Part shown: positions 23,605 through 33,205 of the stretch, in pieces | Layout: each line of letters begins with the position of its first letter | How positions within the stretch are numbered: position 1 is the stretch's first letter | DNA from: an uncultured Anaerotruncus sp. | GTDB lineage: Bacteria; Bacillota; Clostridia; Oscillospirales; Ruminococcaceae | Direction: 5' to 3' | NCBI GenBank assembly: GCA_944385965.1 | Contig: CALWZG010000046.1 | Location: 1 to 53,658, forward strand | DNA length: 53,658 nt | The notes under the pieces: generated by a model | What the model saw: only the letters and a program-made list of their open reading frames with translations | Told to the model about the DNA's origin: nothing | Databases searched by the model: none | Position numbers and translations under genes: made by a program

Positions 23605-23634
23605 ATTATACAATGGGCTTGTATAACTTGTCAA
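23605..23634 (-). promoter_or_regulatory. Promoter of rpsU
   Basis: TTGACA (23629-23634), an 18-base spacer and TATAAT (23605-23610). A small palindrome, ATCCAA-ac-TTGGAT (23581-23594), lies in the leader. Confidence 0.85.
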
Positions 23635-23663
23635 GTCATTTACCGCTTGACCAGAAAAATTCA

Positions 23664-26069
23664 TTATTTTGCAACAATATTGACCAATTTCCCAGGAACC
23701 ACAACCTCTTTGACGATGGTTTTGCCTTCCAGAAGGGATTTCATCTCTGGGCAGGACTTCACCGCTTCCAGAAGCGCTTCCTTGGAGCTGTCGGCGTCCA
23801 CCATCAGGCGGGCCTTAATCTTGCCGCAGAACTGGGCCACAATCTCCACCTGAGCGTCCTGGCATTTGGCTGGGTCGAACTCAGGCCAGGACTGCTGGGT
23901 AACCATGCCGCCAAAGCCGCACTGTTCCCACATTTCCTCGGTGAGATGAGGGGCGAAGGGGTTCAGCAGCAGGATAAAGGTTTTCAGCTCCTGGTCGGTG
24001 ACCTTGCCCTGGCTGTAAATATCGTTGGTCAGGCTCATCATGGCAGCGATGGCGGTATTGAACTTCAGCTGCTCAATATCCTCCGACACCTTCTTGATGG
24101 TTTTGTGGAAACTGGATTCCAGCTCCTTGGAGTAGCCATCCCCCGCGCCCCGCATCTCCAGCAGGTTGTAAACCCGTTCCAGGAACCGTTTGCAGCCTTT
24201 GATGGAGCTTTGGGACCAGGGAGCCGCCTTCTCGAAATCTCCAATGAACATCTCGTACAGCCGCAGGGTATCCGCTCCAAACTCCTTGATGATGTCATCA
24301 GGGTTGACCACGTTGCCCCGGGATTTGCTCATTTTCTCCCCGTTTTCTCCCAAAATCATGCCATGGCTGGTGCGTTTCGCGTAAGGCTCCGGGGTATTCA
24401 CCACACCGATGTCATACAGGAACTTGTGCCAGAATCTGGAATACAGCACATGCAGGGTGGTATGCTCCATTCCTCCGTTGTACCAATCCACCGGCATCCA
24501 GTAGTTCAGAGCCTCTTTGGAGGCCAAAGCCTTGTCGTTGTGGGGGTCGCAGTACCGCAGGAAGTACCAGGAAGAACCAGCCCACTGAGGCATGGTATCG
24601 GTTTCCCGTTTAGCGGGGCGGCCGCACTTGGGGCAGGTCACATTCACCCAGCTGTCAATGGCGGACAGGGGGGAATCCCCGTCCCCGGTAGGCTCGTAGC
24701 TTTCCACCTCCGGCAGCCGGACAGGAAGCTCGCTCTCATCCACCGGCACAAAGCCGCAATGGTCGCAATGGATAATGGGGATAGGCTCGCCCCAATACCG
24801 CTGGCGGGAGAATACCCAGTCCCGGAGCTTGTAGTTGACCTTGGGCTCACCCTTGCCCTGCTCCTTGAGCCAGTCCACGATTTTCACCTTGGCTTCCTCC
24901 ACAGAAAGCCCGTCCAGGAAGCCGGAGTTGACCATCACGCCGGTGGCGCAGTCGGTAAATGCCTCCTGCTCCACATTGCCGCCCTTCACCACCTCGATGA
25001 TGGGGAGGCCGAACTTTTTGGCGAATTCCCAGTCACGGGTATCGTGGGCCGGTACCGCCATAATAGCGCCGGTGCCATAGGTCACCAGCACATAGTCGGA
25101 AATAAAGATGGGGATTTCCTTTCCGTTCACCGGGTTGATGCCCCGGACCCCTTCCAGCATCACCCCGGTCTTATCCTTCACCAGCTCGGTGCGCTCAAAA
25201 TCCGATTTCCGGGCGGCCTCCTCCTGGTAAGCCTTTACCGCATCCATATTCTGAATCCGGTCAGCCCATTTCTGGATATAGGGATGCTCAGGAGCGATAA
25301 CCATGTAGGTGGCTCCAAACAGGGTATCCGGCCGGGTGGTGAACACGGTGAGGGTGTCCCCGGCGGTGGTGCCAAAGTCCACCTGGGCGCCGGTGGAGCG
25401 TCCAATCCAGTTGCGCTGGGAGGTTTTCACCCGCTCGATATAGTTCACCTGGTCCAAATCGTCAATCAGTCTTTGGGCGTACTCGGTGATTTTCAGCATC
25501 CACTGGCTCTTGACCCGGTGGACCACCTCGCTGCCGCAGCGCTCACACACCCCGTTGACCACTTCCTCATTGGCCAGCACTACCTTACAGCCGGTACACC
25601 AGTTAACCGACATTTCCTTCTTATAGGCCAACCCTTTTTTGAACAGCTGAAGGAAAATCCACTGGGTCCACTTGTAATAGCTGGGGTCGGTGGTATTGAT
25701 TTCCCGGTTCCAGTCGAAGGACAGTCCCAAACTTTTCAGCTGGCTCTTGAAACGGGCCACATTCTGCTTGGTGACAATCTCGGGATGGATATGGTTTTTA
25801 ATGGCGTAGTTTTCGGTGGGCAGGCCGAAGGCGTCCCAGCCCATGGGATAAAGCACATTATAGCCCTGCAAACGGCGTTTGCGGGCCACAATATCCAGGG
25901 CGGTGTAGGAACGGGGATGCCCTACATGCAGGCCCTGTCCCGAGGGGTAAGGAAACTCCACCAGAGCATAATATTTCGGTTTGCTGTAATCATCCGAGGC
26001 TGCGAATACATTGCGGGCCTCCCAGATGTCCTGCCATTTTTTCTCAATGGCTGAAAAGTCATACTTCAC
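23664..26069 (-). CDS. leuS: Leucyl-tRNA synthetase
   Basis: 801 residues. Class I motifs are '[17 protein letters not shown]' (HIGH region, near residue 45) and 'KMSKSRGN' (KMSKS loop, near 575). Between them lies the CP1 editing domain ('[21 protein letters not shown]', written here only in part: [12 protein letters not shown]). Zinc-knuckle cysteines occur in '[12 protein letters not shown]...CERCGS' and 'CPKCGR'. It charges tRNA-Leu and hydrolyses mischarged products. The GTG at 26069 is favoured: GGGAG lies 8 bases upstream and the protein then starts with the usual MKYDF-type sequence. No T-box leader is visible. It ends the long operon. Confidence 0.96.
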   Translation of the reverse strand: MKYDFSAIEKKWQDIWEARNVFAASDDYSKPKYYALVEFPYPSGQGLHVGHPRSYTALDIVARKRRLQGYNVLYPMGWDAFGLPTENYAIKNHIHPEIVTKQNVARFKSQLKSLGLSFDWNREINTTDPSYYKWTQWIFLQLFKKGLAYKKEMSVNWCTGCKVVLANEEVVNGVCERCGSEVVHRVKSQWMLKITEYAQRLIDDLDQVNYIERVKTSQRNWIGRSTGAQVDFGTTAGDTLTVFTTRPDTLFGATYMVIAPEHPYIQKWADRIQNMDAVKAYQEEAARKSDFERTELVKDKTGVMLEGVRGINPVNGKEIPIFISDYVLVTYGTGAIMAVPAHDTRDWEFAKKFGLPIIEVVKGGNVEQEAFTDCATGVMVNSGFLDGLSVEEAKVKIVDWLKEQGKGEPKVNYKLRDWVFSRQRYWGEPIPIIHCDHCGFVPVDESELPVRLPEVESYEPTGDGDSPLSAIDSWVNVTCPKCGRPAKRETDTMPQWAGSSWYFLRYCDPHNDKALASKEALNYWMPVDWYNGGMEHTTLHVLYSRFWHKFLYDIGVVNTPEPYAKRTSHGMILGENGEKMSKSRGNVVNPDDIIKEFGADTLRLYEMFIGDFEKAAPWSQSSIKGCKRFLERVYNLLEMRGAGDGYSKELESSFHKTIKKVSEDIEQLKFNTAIAAMMSLTNDIYSQGKVTDQELKTFILLLNPFAPHLTEEMWEQCGFGGMVTQQSWPEFDPAKCQDAQVEIVAQFCGKIKARLMVDADSSKEALLEAVKSCPEMKSLLEGKTIVKEVVVPGKLVNIVAK

Positions 26070-26113
26070 TTGGCACACTCCCTATTTTGACGCTTGCGCA
26101 GCGCGAATTTCCA

Positions 26114-26470
26114 CTACTCGGCTTTTTCCAGCTCCAGAGGGACCTGGGGCGCGTCCGCCCAAAGCCGTTCCAGCCCGTAAAAATCACGGTTCTGGCCGCT
26201 GAAAATATGGATAATCACATCGTAATAATCCAATACAATCCACATACCGGTTTGGTAGCCCTCAACACGCCTGGGCTCTATCCCCAAAGCGGAGAACCCT
26301 TCCTCCACCGCGTCAGAAAGGGCTTTGGCCTGAATCACCGAGGAGGCGGAGGCCAGAACGAAATAATCCCCCAGGGTGCTTAACTCCCGAATCTGAAGGG
26401 CTTTGATGTCGATTCCCTTTTTGCTGTCCAAAAACTTGGCCGCTTGCTTAGTTATCTCTAAAGAGGTCAC
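26114..26470 (-). CDS. rsfS: Ribosome silencing factor RsfS
   Basis: 118 residues of the RsfS/Iojap family: 'AAKFLDSKKGIDIKALQIRE', 'LGDYFVLASASS', 'GYQTGMWIVLDYYDVIIHIF' and 'FYGLERLWADAP'. RsfS binds uL14 on the 50S subunit and blocks joining with 30S under starvation. The start is GTG at 26470 after GGAGGTGAATTT. A longer ATG-started frame would overlap yqeK and is less likely. It follows nadD-yqeK as in Bacillus. Confidence 0.95.
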   Translation of the reverse strand: MTSLEITKQAAKFLDSKKGIDIKALQIRELSTLGDYFVLASASSVIQAKALSDAVEEGFSALGIEPRRVEGYQTGMWIVLDYYDVIIHIFSGQNRDFYGLERLWADAPQVPLELEKAE

Positions 26471-26495
26471 AAATTCACCTCCGAATCCTTTCCAC

Positions 26496-27062
26496 TTAAA
26501 ACTGGGTGTAATAATTGTAAGCCTCAAAGCTGTCCCTGCTGATTCCCTGGCAGCGGGCCACCAAATCGCTCAAGGCATACTGCATGGCGTACTTCATAGC
26601 CGGCTTGATAGAGGTTTCCGCCAGCTGGCGCATATGGGCCACATCAGGATAATCCCGGTCCGCGCTGGTTAAATCCGCCAGGTACACCACCTCATCCAAG
26701 GGTTTCATATCCCCGCAGGCGGTGGTATGGTAACGGATGGCCCGCAGAATATCAGCGTCCTCAATCCCCAGCTGGAACTTCACAAATCCGCAGGCCGCCA
26801 TCCCATGCCAGGTCTTGGGCTGAGAACGCTGCACCATGTCCAAAATAATACCATATTTCGTAAGCCATTGCAACTGTTCTTCCCGCCCCATCTCCTTGCA
26901 GATGTCATGGAGCCAGCCCGCCACCTGCGCTTTCATCAGGTCACAGCCGTAAATTTCCGCCAGGTGTTTGGCCTGGGCCGCCACACAGGCGGTATGATGG
27001 TACCGTTTTTCCGAAAGGGTCTCCTTCGCCAGTTTTTCCAGCATCTTCAAATTGTACTCCAA
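26496..27062 (-). CDS. yqeK: YqeK family HD-domain symmetrical Ap4A hydrolase
   Basis: 188 residues with HD-domain metal residues: 'KRYHHTACVAAQAKHLA' (His), 'AGWLHDICKEMG' (HD pair), 'TWHGMAACGFV', 'AIRYHTTACGDM' and 'YLADLTSADRDYP' (Asp). YqeK proteins split diadenosine tetraphosphate into two ADP. The start is probably TTG at 27062, 9 bases after AAAGGAG. An internal ATG six codons on (MLEKLAKE) is an alternative. It lies between nadD and rsfS. Confidence 0.92.
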   Translation of the reverse strand: MEYNLKMLEKLAKETLSEKRYHHTACVAAQAKHLAEIYGCDLMKAQVAGWLHDICKEMGREEQLQWLTKYGIILDMVQRSQPKTWHGMAACGFVKFQLGIEDADILRAIRYHTTACGDMKPLDEVVYLADLTSADRDYPDVAHMRQLAETSIKPAMKYAMQYALSDLVARCQGISRDSFEAYNYYTQF

Positions 27063-27077
27063 AGAACGCCACTCCTT

Positions 27078-27698
27078 TCAAAAAGGTCCGCTTGTATCTC
27101 CGTTTCCATAAAGCCCATGGGCTTGAATATACTGTTCCACCTGAGGAGGAACCAGCCCGGTCAGCGGCTCTCCCCTTTCCACCCGGTCCCGGACCTGGGT
27201 GGAGGAAACCACCAAAGGTTCCAGTTGGACCACCCGGCATCTGGCCCCCAGCGCTTCCAACTCCCTGGCCTTGGTCTTCAGCCGCTCCTGAAGATGAGGT
27301 TCCCGTTCCCCCACACACATCACCGCCAGCTGGAAAATCCGCTGGCTCTCATGCCACTGGTCCAGGGTCAGGAACATGTCGCTTCCGGTAAGCAGGTACA
27401 GCTCCTGTCCAGGATACCGCCGGTTCAGCTCCTCCAGGGTATCCACCGTATAGCTTTTCTCCCCGGGACGGTTCAGCTCCAAATCGCTGACCTCATATTC
27501 CGTCCCCGGAAACGCCAAACGGCACATAGCCAGACGGTCCGCTCCGCTGGCCAAATGGGCTACCCGCTTGTGGGGCGGGGTCTTGGCGGGAATGACCAGC
27601 ATCCTATCCAGCTCCAGCCCTTTCAGATAGGCTTCCGCCAGCTTGACATGGCCGCTGTGTACCGGATTGAAGGTTCCGCCATAAACACCGATTTTCAT
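27078..27698 (-). CDS. nadD: Nicotinate-nucleotide adenylyltransferase
   Basis: 206 residues. The nucleotidyltransferase motif 'GVYGGTFNPVHSGHVKLAE' (HxGH-type, residues 4-22) and 'PAKTPPHKR' bind ATP. 'LLTGSDMFLTLDQWHES' and the C-terminal 'VVSSTQVRDRVERGE' (SSTxxR-type) complete the NadD pattern. It makes deamido-NAD from nicotinate mononucleotide. Its ATG overlaps the yhbY stop (ATGA). Confidence 0.96.
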   Translation of the reverse strand: MKIGVYGGTFNPVHSGHVKLAEAYLKGLELDRMLVIPAKTPPHKRVAHLASGADRLAMCRLAFPGTEYEVSDLELNRPGEKSYTVDTLEELNRRYPGQELYLLTGSDMFLTLDQWHESQRIFQLAVMCVGEREPHLQERLKTKARELEALGARCRVVQLEPLVVSSTQVRDRVERGEPLTGLVPPQVEQYIQAHGLYGNGDTSGPF

Positions 27699-27988
27699 TT
27701 CCCCAGGTCAATCACCGGATTCTCCGGGTTGCGCCGGTAAAGCACAAACTTGGAGCCGATGACCTGCACCACATCCGCCTGCACCGCCTGGGCCAGCTGA
27801 TTGGCGATTTCCTTGGCCGGCTGAGGGGAGGTTTCCAGTACCCGAGCCTTTACCAGCTCCCGGGCGGTGAGGGCGTCATCCATCTGTCCAATCAGGGTCT
27901 CTCCCACCCCGCCTTTTCCCACCTGCAAGATGGTTTCCATCGTGTTGGCCAAGCCTCGCAGCTTGGCACGCTGTTTGCTGTTGAGCAT
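27695..27988 (-). CDS. yhbY: YhbY family RNA-binding protein (CRM domain)
   Basis: 97 residues, one CRM domain: 'LNSKQRAKLRGLANTMETI', 'QVGKGGVGETLIGQM' (the GxxG-type RNA-binding loop), 'LVKARVLE' and 'QVIGSKFVLYRRNPEN'. YhbY associates with pre-50S particles and is thought to help ribosome assembly. ATG at 27988 follows AAAGGAGATAAGGAA. A start 21 bases upstream is less likely. About 60 bases separate it from rdgB, the largest gap in this part of the operon. Confidence 0.93.
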   Translation of the reverse strand: MLNSKQRAKLRGLANTMETILQVGKGGVGETLIGQMDDALTARELVKARVLETSPQPAKEIANQLAQAVQADVVQVIGSKFVLYRRNPENPVIDLGK

Positions 27989-28048
27989 TTCCTTATCTCC
28001 TTTATACAAATGGTATATAAATGTAGGTTCTATAACTACTTTTGGCCT

Positions 28049-28642
28049 TTACCCTTTGGAATAGAGCCGTTCCAGCTGAGCAGCCAGCTCCCGCAGAGCC
28101 TTTCCCCGGTGGCTGATGGCGTCCTTTTCCTCCCCCGCCAGCTGGGCGAAGCTGCGCTCTCCCACATAAAACACCGGGTCATAGCCAAAGCCGCCTTCAC
28201 CAGCAGGGGCAAAGCCGATTTTTCCCTCGCAGGACTGCTCTATATCCACCCGCTCCCCGGTCTCCGACAGATAGCAGATATGGGACACAAAGCGGGCGGT
28301 ACGTTTCTCCTCCGGCACATCCCGCAGCTCCTCCAGCAGCTTGCTGATTTTTTCCGGGTAGGGGGTGTCCTCCCCGTAATATCTGGCGGAGTAAACACCA
28401 GGCCGCCCATCCAAAGCGTCCACACACAGCCCCGAGTCGTCCGCTACCGCCGCCCGTCCGCTCAGCTCATAAACCGCTTTCGCTTTCAGGTAAGCGTTCT
28501 CCCCAAAGGTTTCCCCGTTCTCCTCCACCTCCAAATCCGGATAGAGGGATTTCTGGCCCACCACCTGGATGTCAAAAGGGGCAAAGATACGCTGAAATTC
28601 TTTGAGTTTCCCTGGATTGCCAGTTGCCACAATCACTTCCAT
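28049..28642 (-). CDS. rdgB: XTP/dITP diphosphatase (HAM1/RdgB)
   Basis: 197 residues. The N-terminal substrate motif is 'IVATGNPGKLKEFQRIF' (residues 4-20), with 'ENGETFGENAYLKAKAVYE', 'AVADDSGLCVDALDGRPGV' (metal site) and 'GFGYDPVFYVGE'. It removes non-canonical purine triphosphates such as dITP and XTP from the nucleotide pool. The ATG at 28642 overlaps the ftsY stop (TGATG) and follows AGGAGG. A TTG one codon upstream is not needed. Confidence 0.96.
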   Translation of the reverse strand: MEVIVATGNPGKLKEFQRIFAPFDIQVVGQKSLYPDLEVEENGETFGENAYLKAKAVYELSGRAAVADDSGLCVDALDGRPGVYSARYYGEDTPYPEKISKLLEELRDVPEEKRTARFVSHICYLSETGERVDIEQSCEGKIGFAPAGEGGFGYDPVFYVGERSFAQLAGEEKDAISHRGKALRELAAQLERLYSKG

Positions 28643-29589
28643 CAACCAATTTCCTCCTCCTGAATGGTGTCCTCTTCCTCACGGCCCCCAAACAGGGCGT
28701 CTACAAAATCTTTGGCGTTGAAGGGCCGCAAATCATCAATTTTTTCTCCCACACCAATGTATTTGATGGGAACCTGCAATTCCTGCTTAATGCCAATCAC
28801 CACACCGCCTCGAGCGGTTCCGTCCAGCTTGGTGAGGATGATGCCGGTGATGCCCGCCGCTTCCTTAAACTGGCGGGCCTGGTTCAAGGCGTTCTGCCCG
28901 GTGGTGGCATCCAGCACCAGCAGCACCTCCACATCGCTGTCCGGGGCCTCCCTTTGAATTACCCGGGAAATCTTGGACAGCTCATCCATCAGGTTCTTTT
29001 TATTGTGGAGCCGGCCGGCGGTGTCGCAGATGACCACGTCCACCCCTCTGGCTTTGCCCGCGGTGATGGCGTCAAATACCACCGCCGCCGGGTCAGAGCC
29101 TTCTGATTGTTTAATCAGGTCCACCCCTGCCCGGTCCGCCCAAATCTCAAGCTGCTCAATGGCGGCGGCCCGGAAGGTATCCGCAGCCCCCAGCAGCACC
29201 TTTTTCCCTTCCTCTTTCAGGTTGGCCGCCAGTTTTCCGATGGTGGTGGTTTTGCCCACCCCGTTTACCCCAATCACCAGAATTACAGAGGGTTTGGTGG
29301 AGATATTCAAAGCTTCCCCGCCCTCCAGCATCTCAGCGATGATTTCCTTAATCAGCCCCTTTACTTGGCTGGCGTCGGTCAACCCACGTTTTTTCACCTG
29401 GGTCCGCAGTTCGGAGCAGATGGCCTGAGCGGTGGGCATCCCCACATCCGACATAATCAGGGTTTCCTCCAGCTCCTCAAACAGCTCCTCGTCAATTTTG
29501 GTAAAGGAATTCACAACGGCGTCCACGGCCTTCGCCATAGACTCCCTGGTCTTGCGCAGACCCTCCGCCAATTTACTGAAAAATCCCAT
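28642..29589 (-). CDS. ftsY: Signal recognition particle receptor FtsY
   Basis: 315 residues. Short N-terminal helical region, N domain, then the SRP GTPase domain: G1 '[17 protein letters not shown]', '[12 protein letters not shown]' (G2/IBD), G3 '[16 protein letters not shown]', G4 '[10 protein letters not shown]'. It lacks the long acidic A domain of E. coli FtsY, as in most Firmicutes, so membrane binding depends on the N-terminal helix. It docks ribosome-SRP complexes at the membrane. ATG at 29589 ([10 protein letters not shown]) follows GGGGGAGG. It sits directly after smc, the standard Firmicutes order. Confidence 0.97.
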   Translation of the reverse strand: MGFFSKLAEGLRKTRESMAKAVDAVVNSFTKIDEELFEELEETLIMSDVGMPTAQAICSELRTQVKKRGLTDASQVKGLIKEIIAEMLEGGEALNISTKPSVILVIGVNGVGKTTTIGKLAANLKEEGKKVLLGAADTFRAAAIEQLEIWADRAGVDLIKQSEGSDPAAVVFDAITAGKARGVDVVICDTAGRLHNKKNLMDELSKISRVIQREAPDSDVEVLLVLDATTGQNALNQARQFKEAAGITGIILTKLDGTARGGVVIGIKQELQVPIKYIGVGEKIDDLRPFNAKDFVDALFGGREEEDTIQEEEIG

Positions 29590-29625
29590 AAAAACCTCCC
29601 CCGCGCCCAAAGGCGCTCTTATAGT

Positions 29626-32600
29626 TTACTGCCGCTTGATGCCAAGCCTGCTCTCCACCTCGCCCACATTCAGTTCCAGCAGCTTGGATACTCCTTCTTC
29701 CTGCATGGTCACCCCATACAGCACATCCGCTTCCTCCATGGTGCCTCGTCTGTGGGTAATGGCGATAAATTGGGTTTCCCCGCACAGGGTCCGGAGATAT
29801 TGGGCGTATTTGGCCACATTCACATCATCCAGAGCCGCTTCAATCTCGTCCAGCAGACAGAACGGAGAGGGGCGCACCTTCAAAATGGCGAAGTAGATGG
29901 CGATGGCCACAAACGCCTGCTCACCGCCTGACAAGGCGGACAGATTCTTGATAATCTTCCCTGGAGGCTGCACAAAAATATCAATGCCGGATTCCAGCAC
30001 ATTGGAGGGGTCCTCCAGGGTCAGCTCCCCTCGGCCTCCCCCGAACAGGTCGGAGAATACCTGGGAAAAGTTGCTGGCAATCTTCTGGAAGTTGTCGGAG
30101 AAGATGGTTTTCATATCCCGGGTCAGGCTTTGTATCAGCCGGCCCAGCTCCTCCTTGGAATGTTCCACATCCTCTACCTGGTCCTTCAGGAACTGGTATC
30201 TTTTGGAAACCTCCCGGTATTCTTCCAGGGCCGCCACATTCACGTTTCCCAACGCCTTGATGCGCCCTTTCAGCTCGGTGAGCCTGCGCTGAGCCTTGGG
30301 AACATCCGGGACCGGAACCGCCTCTTTTTCCGCCTGAGAGCGGCTCAGCTCGTACTCGTCCCACAGCCGGGCCACCACGCTGTCATACTCCCCCTGCATA
30401 CCAGCCTTCTGTTCCTCCAGCCGGGCCAGCTCCCGGGCAGCGTTTTCCCGCTGGGAAGTAATCTCCCGCTCCTGAGCCCGCAGGCGGGTGCTTTCCGCCT
30501 CACACTGGTCACGGCGTTTGGACAGGGCTTCTATCTCCTGGTTCAGCTTCTCCCGCTGGGCGGACAGGGTTTCCATCAGGGCTTTCCCCTCCTGGATTTT
30601 TTCAGCGATGCACTGGTTGTCTTCCCGCAAGGTATGAATCTGCTGCCGCAAGCCCTGGGCTCTGGCCGCCTGGTCTGCCTTCTGATTCTCCAGCTGGGCC
30701 GCCAGCTGCCGGATACCTTCCAGCTCGTTGGTCAGGGCGGCGGTTCTCACCTCCAGCTCGGAAAGGCTCTGGTCCGCCTCCTGCCCTTGCTGGGACAGTT
30801 CTTCCCGTTCCTCACTCAGTTTTACCAGGGTTTCCGCCACCTGGGACAGCTGGCTTTCCAAATCCGCCACCAATCCGCTGTTGGAGATATTTTGAGAGCG
30901 CAGCTCCTCCAAACGGGCTGTCAATCGGTCATATTCCTGGCTGGACTGTTGCCTTGCCCGCAGCGCCTCCTCATGGGAAAGGCCCAATTGCTTGCGCTCA
31001 GCGGTATATTGGATACGGTCCTCCTGAGCGGTAGCGGTCTCCCCATCCATGCCCAAAGCCTGGGCCCTCAAAGCGGAGACCTCCTCCTTCAAGGTTTTCA
31101 TCTGCCCATCCAGGGCTTCCATCTCCCGACCGCAGGCCTCCCCCTTCTCTTTCAGGGCGTTAATCTCCTTGGAACGGCTGAGAATACCAGCGGTTTTAGC
31201 GGTGTAGCCGCCGGTCATGGAGCCGCCGGCATTTACCACCTGTCCATCCAGGGTCACCACCCGGAACCGATAGTTTCCACGGCGGGCCATCCGTGTGGCG
31301 CAGTCCAAATCCTGAACTACCACCACCCGTCCCAAAAGCTGGTCTATCACCCCGGCGTATTTCGGCTCATATCCCACCAAATCCGCCGCCAGGCCCACAA
31401 AGCCATCCATCTCCGCCAGCCAGGGCTCCTGCAGCCGGCTGCCCTTCACGGTGGACAGAGGCAGGAAGGTTGCCCGCCCGGAACGGGATTCCTTGAGCAT
31501 GTAAATGGCCCTTTTGGCCACCTGCTCATCCAGAACCACAATGTTCTGGGCTGCCGCCCCCAAAGCGATTTCTATGGCCAGTGTGTGGGCTTCCTCCACG
31601 GAAATCAGGCGGGAGACAGGGCCGTATACATCCCACAAGGCACCTTTTTTAGCCTGGGCCATCACATACTTGACGCTGTGCTGGAACCCTTCCATGGCGT
31701 CCTCCAGGTCTTGAAGCAGCTTTGCCCGCTGCAAATGCCCCCGGCGCTGGTCCTCCAGCTCCCGACGCTGCCGTTCCAGCTGCTCCAGCTTACCGCTCCG
31801 GCTGTCCAGCTTCAGCTGAATCCCCTGTCGGGAATTGCGCAGGGATTCCAGCCGTTCCTCAATGGCCCCCAGCAAATCGTCACAATCCTGGATTTCCTTT
31901 TCCAGACGCTGAATATTCTCATCCTTAATGGCGGACCCTTCCTTGATGGCTTCCAGGCGATGAATGGTTTCATCAATCAGGGAGGTGCTGGAAGCGGAGG
32001 AGAGTTTGGCCTCATTGATTCCCTGGGTCAGGGCGAAGCGCCGTTCCTTGATTCCATCCACCTGGACTTTCAGCTGGTCCTGACGCTCCCGCAGCTGCTG
32101 CCGGGTCTGGCGCTGCTGCTCCCGGCGCTGCTGAAGCTCCTCCAAGGTCTGGGCTTTCTCCCCTTCCTCCCGACGGTATGTACTCAGCCGCTCCTCCAAT
32201 TGGGTATCCGACAGCTGGGATTGGGAAAGCTCCTCCTCCAATCTTTGGATTGAGGCGCTGTTATGCTGAATATCATTCTCCATAACCGCCAAATCCGCCT
32301 TTGAGCGGGCGTCCCGCTCCTGAAGCTCCCGGATTCCCCCCCGATGCTGGTCAATCTCCACCGCCAGCCGCTGGGTTTGGGCGAATAAGTTCCCTATTTT
32401 TTCCTCAAGGGTATCCAGCTGTTTCTGGATATCGTCCCGGGCCTGCTGGCCCAACAGGATTTTATCCTCCTGTTCCCGAAGAATCGCCTTGGAACGTTCC
32501 AGCATCTCCACACAGATGGAAATTTCCAGCACCCGTTTCTCGCTGGCGTACTCCAAAAACTGGGCCGCTTTCTCCGATTGCTGCCGCAGAGGCTCCACCC

Positions 32601-33201
32601 GGCTTTCCAGCTCCGCCAAAATGTCCCGCAGCCGCAGCAGATTTTCCTCCGCCGCTTCCAGCCGGCGCTGGGCCTCCTCCTTGCGGTAGCGGTACTTGGC
32701 GATGCCCGCCGCCTCCTCAAAGATTTCCCGGCGCTGGGAGGCCTTTGCACTGATGATTTCAGAGATTCTTCCCTGTCCAATGATGGAATAGCCGTCCCGT
32801 CCCAATCCAGTATCCATAAACAGCTCATAGATGTCCTTCAGCCGCACCGCTGTTTGGTTGAGGCGGTACTCGCTTTCACCGGAGCGGTAGAGTTTCCGGG
32901 AGATGATGACCTGGTCCTGGTCGCAGGGCAGCGCCCTATCCTGGTTATCTATGGTTAACTGCACCTGAGCGAACCCCTGGGGCTTCCGCAGCTGGGTACC
33001 CCCAAAAATCACGTCCTCCATCTTTCCGCCCCGCAGGGTTTTGGAGGACTGCTCCCCCAATACCCACCGGACAGCGTCGGAGATGTTGCTTTTACCGCTT
33101 CCATTGGGTCCCACTACTGCGGTGATTCCGTCGTTAAAGGTCAATTTGGTTTTATCTGGAAAGGATTTGAACCCTTGTATTTCCAAGCCTCGAAGCCTCA
33201 A
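29626..33201 (-). CDS. smc: Chromosome segregation protein SMC
   Basis: 1191 residues: N-terminal ATPase half with Walker A 'GPNGSGKSNISDAV' (about 32-45), a first coiled coil (about 170-500), a hinge with glycine-rich segments ('GGSMTGGY'), a second coiled coil, and the C-terminal half with signature 'LSGGEQAFVAIA' and Walker B 'CLLDEIEAALDDVN'. SMC with ScpA/ScpB loads near parS sites and extrudes DNA loops to separate chromosomes. ScpAB are not in the window. The start is TTG, 9 bases after AGGAG, giving the standard MRLRGLEIQGFKSF. It lies between the elp3-like gene and ftsY. Confidence 0.97.
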   Translation of the reverse strand: MRLRGLEIQGFKSFPDKTKLTFNDGITAVVGPNGSGKSNISDAVRWVLGEQSSKTLRGGKMEDVIFGGTQLRKPQGFAQVQLTIDNQDRALPCDQDQVIISRKLYRSGESEYRLNQTAVRLKDIYELFMDTGLGRDGYSIIGQGRISEIISAKASQRREIFEEAAGIAKYRYRKEEAQRRLEAAEENLLRLRDILAELESRVEPLRQQSEKAAQFLEYASEKRVLEISICVEMLERSKAILREQEDKILLGQQARDDIQKQLDTLEEKIGNLFAQTQRLAVEIDQHRGGIRELQERDARSKADLAVMENDIQHNSASIQRLEEELSQSQLSDTQLEERLSTYRREEGEKAQTLEELQQRREQQRQTRQQLRERQDQLKVQVDGIKERRFALTQGINEAKLSSASSTSLIDETIHRLEAIKEGSAIKDENIQRLEKEIQDCDDLLGAIEERLESLRNSRQGIQLKLDSRSGKLEQLERQRRELEDQRRGHLQRAKLLQDLEDAMEGFQHSVKYVMAQAKKGALWDVYGPVSRLISVEEAHTLAIEIALGAAAQNIVVLDEQVAKRAIYMLKESRSGRATFLPLSTVKGSRLQEPWLAEMDGFVGLAADLVGYEPKYAGVIDQLLGRVVVVQDLDCATRMARRGNYRFRVVTLDGQVVNAGGSMTGGYTAKTAGILSRSKEINALKEKGEACGREMEALDGQMKTLKEEVSALRAQALGMDGETATAQEDRIQYTAERKQLGLSHEEALRARQQSSQEYDRLTARLEELRSQNISNSGLVADLESQLSQVAETLVKLSEEREELSQQGQEADQSLSELEVRTAALTNELEGIRQLAAQLENQKADQAARAQGLRQQIHTLREDNQCIAEKIQEGKALMETLSAQREKLNQEIEALSKRRDQCEAESTRLRAQEREITSQRENAARELARLEEQKAGMQGEYDSVVARLWDEYELSRSQAEKEAVPVPDVPKAQRRLTELKGRIKALGNVNVAALEEYREVSKRYQFLKDQVEDVEHSKEELGRLIQSLTRDMKTIFSDNFQKIASNFSQVFSDLFGGGRGELTLEDPSNVLESGIDIFVQPPGKIIKNLSALSGGEQAFVAIAIYFAILKVRPSPFCLLDEIEAALDDVNVAKYAQYLRTLCGETQFIAITHRRGTMEEADVLYGVTMQEEGVSKLLELNVGEVESRLGIKRQ

Positions 33202-33205
33202 TCCA

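Noticed and set aside
23589..26054. 821-codon plus-strand ORF opposite leuS
   Set aside because: It mirrors leuS exactly on the other strand, has no recognisable domain or ribosome binding site, and arises because the sense gene rarely uses TTA, CTA or TCA codons.
23542..26113. T-box leader for leuS
   Set aside because: leuS lies 44 bases after rsfS inside an operon. There is no room for, or trace of, a T-box (no AGGGTGG-type sequence or terminator upstream).
30130..32253. 707-codon plus-strand ORF opposite smc
   Set aside because: It is Leu/Gln-rich low-complexity sequence, the reverse reading of the SMC coiled coils. No start signal and no known domain.
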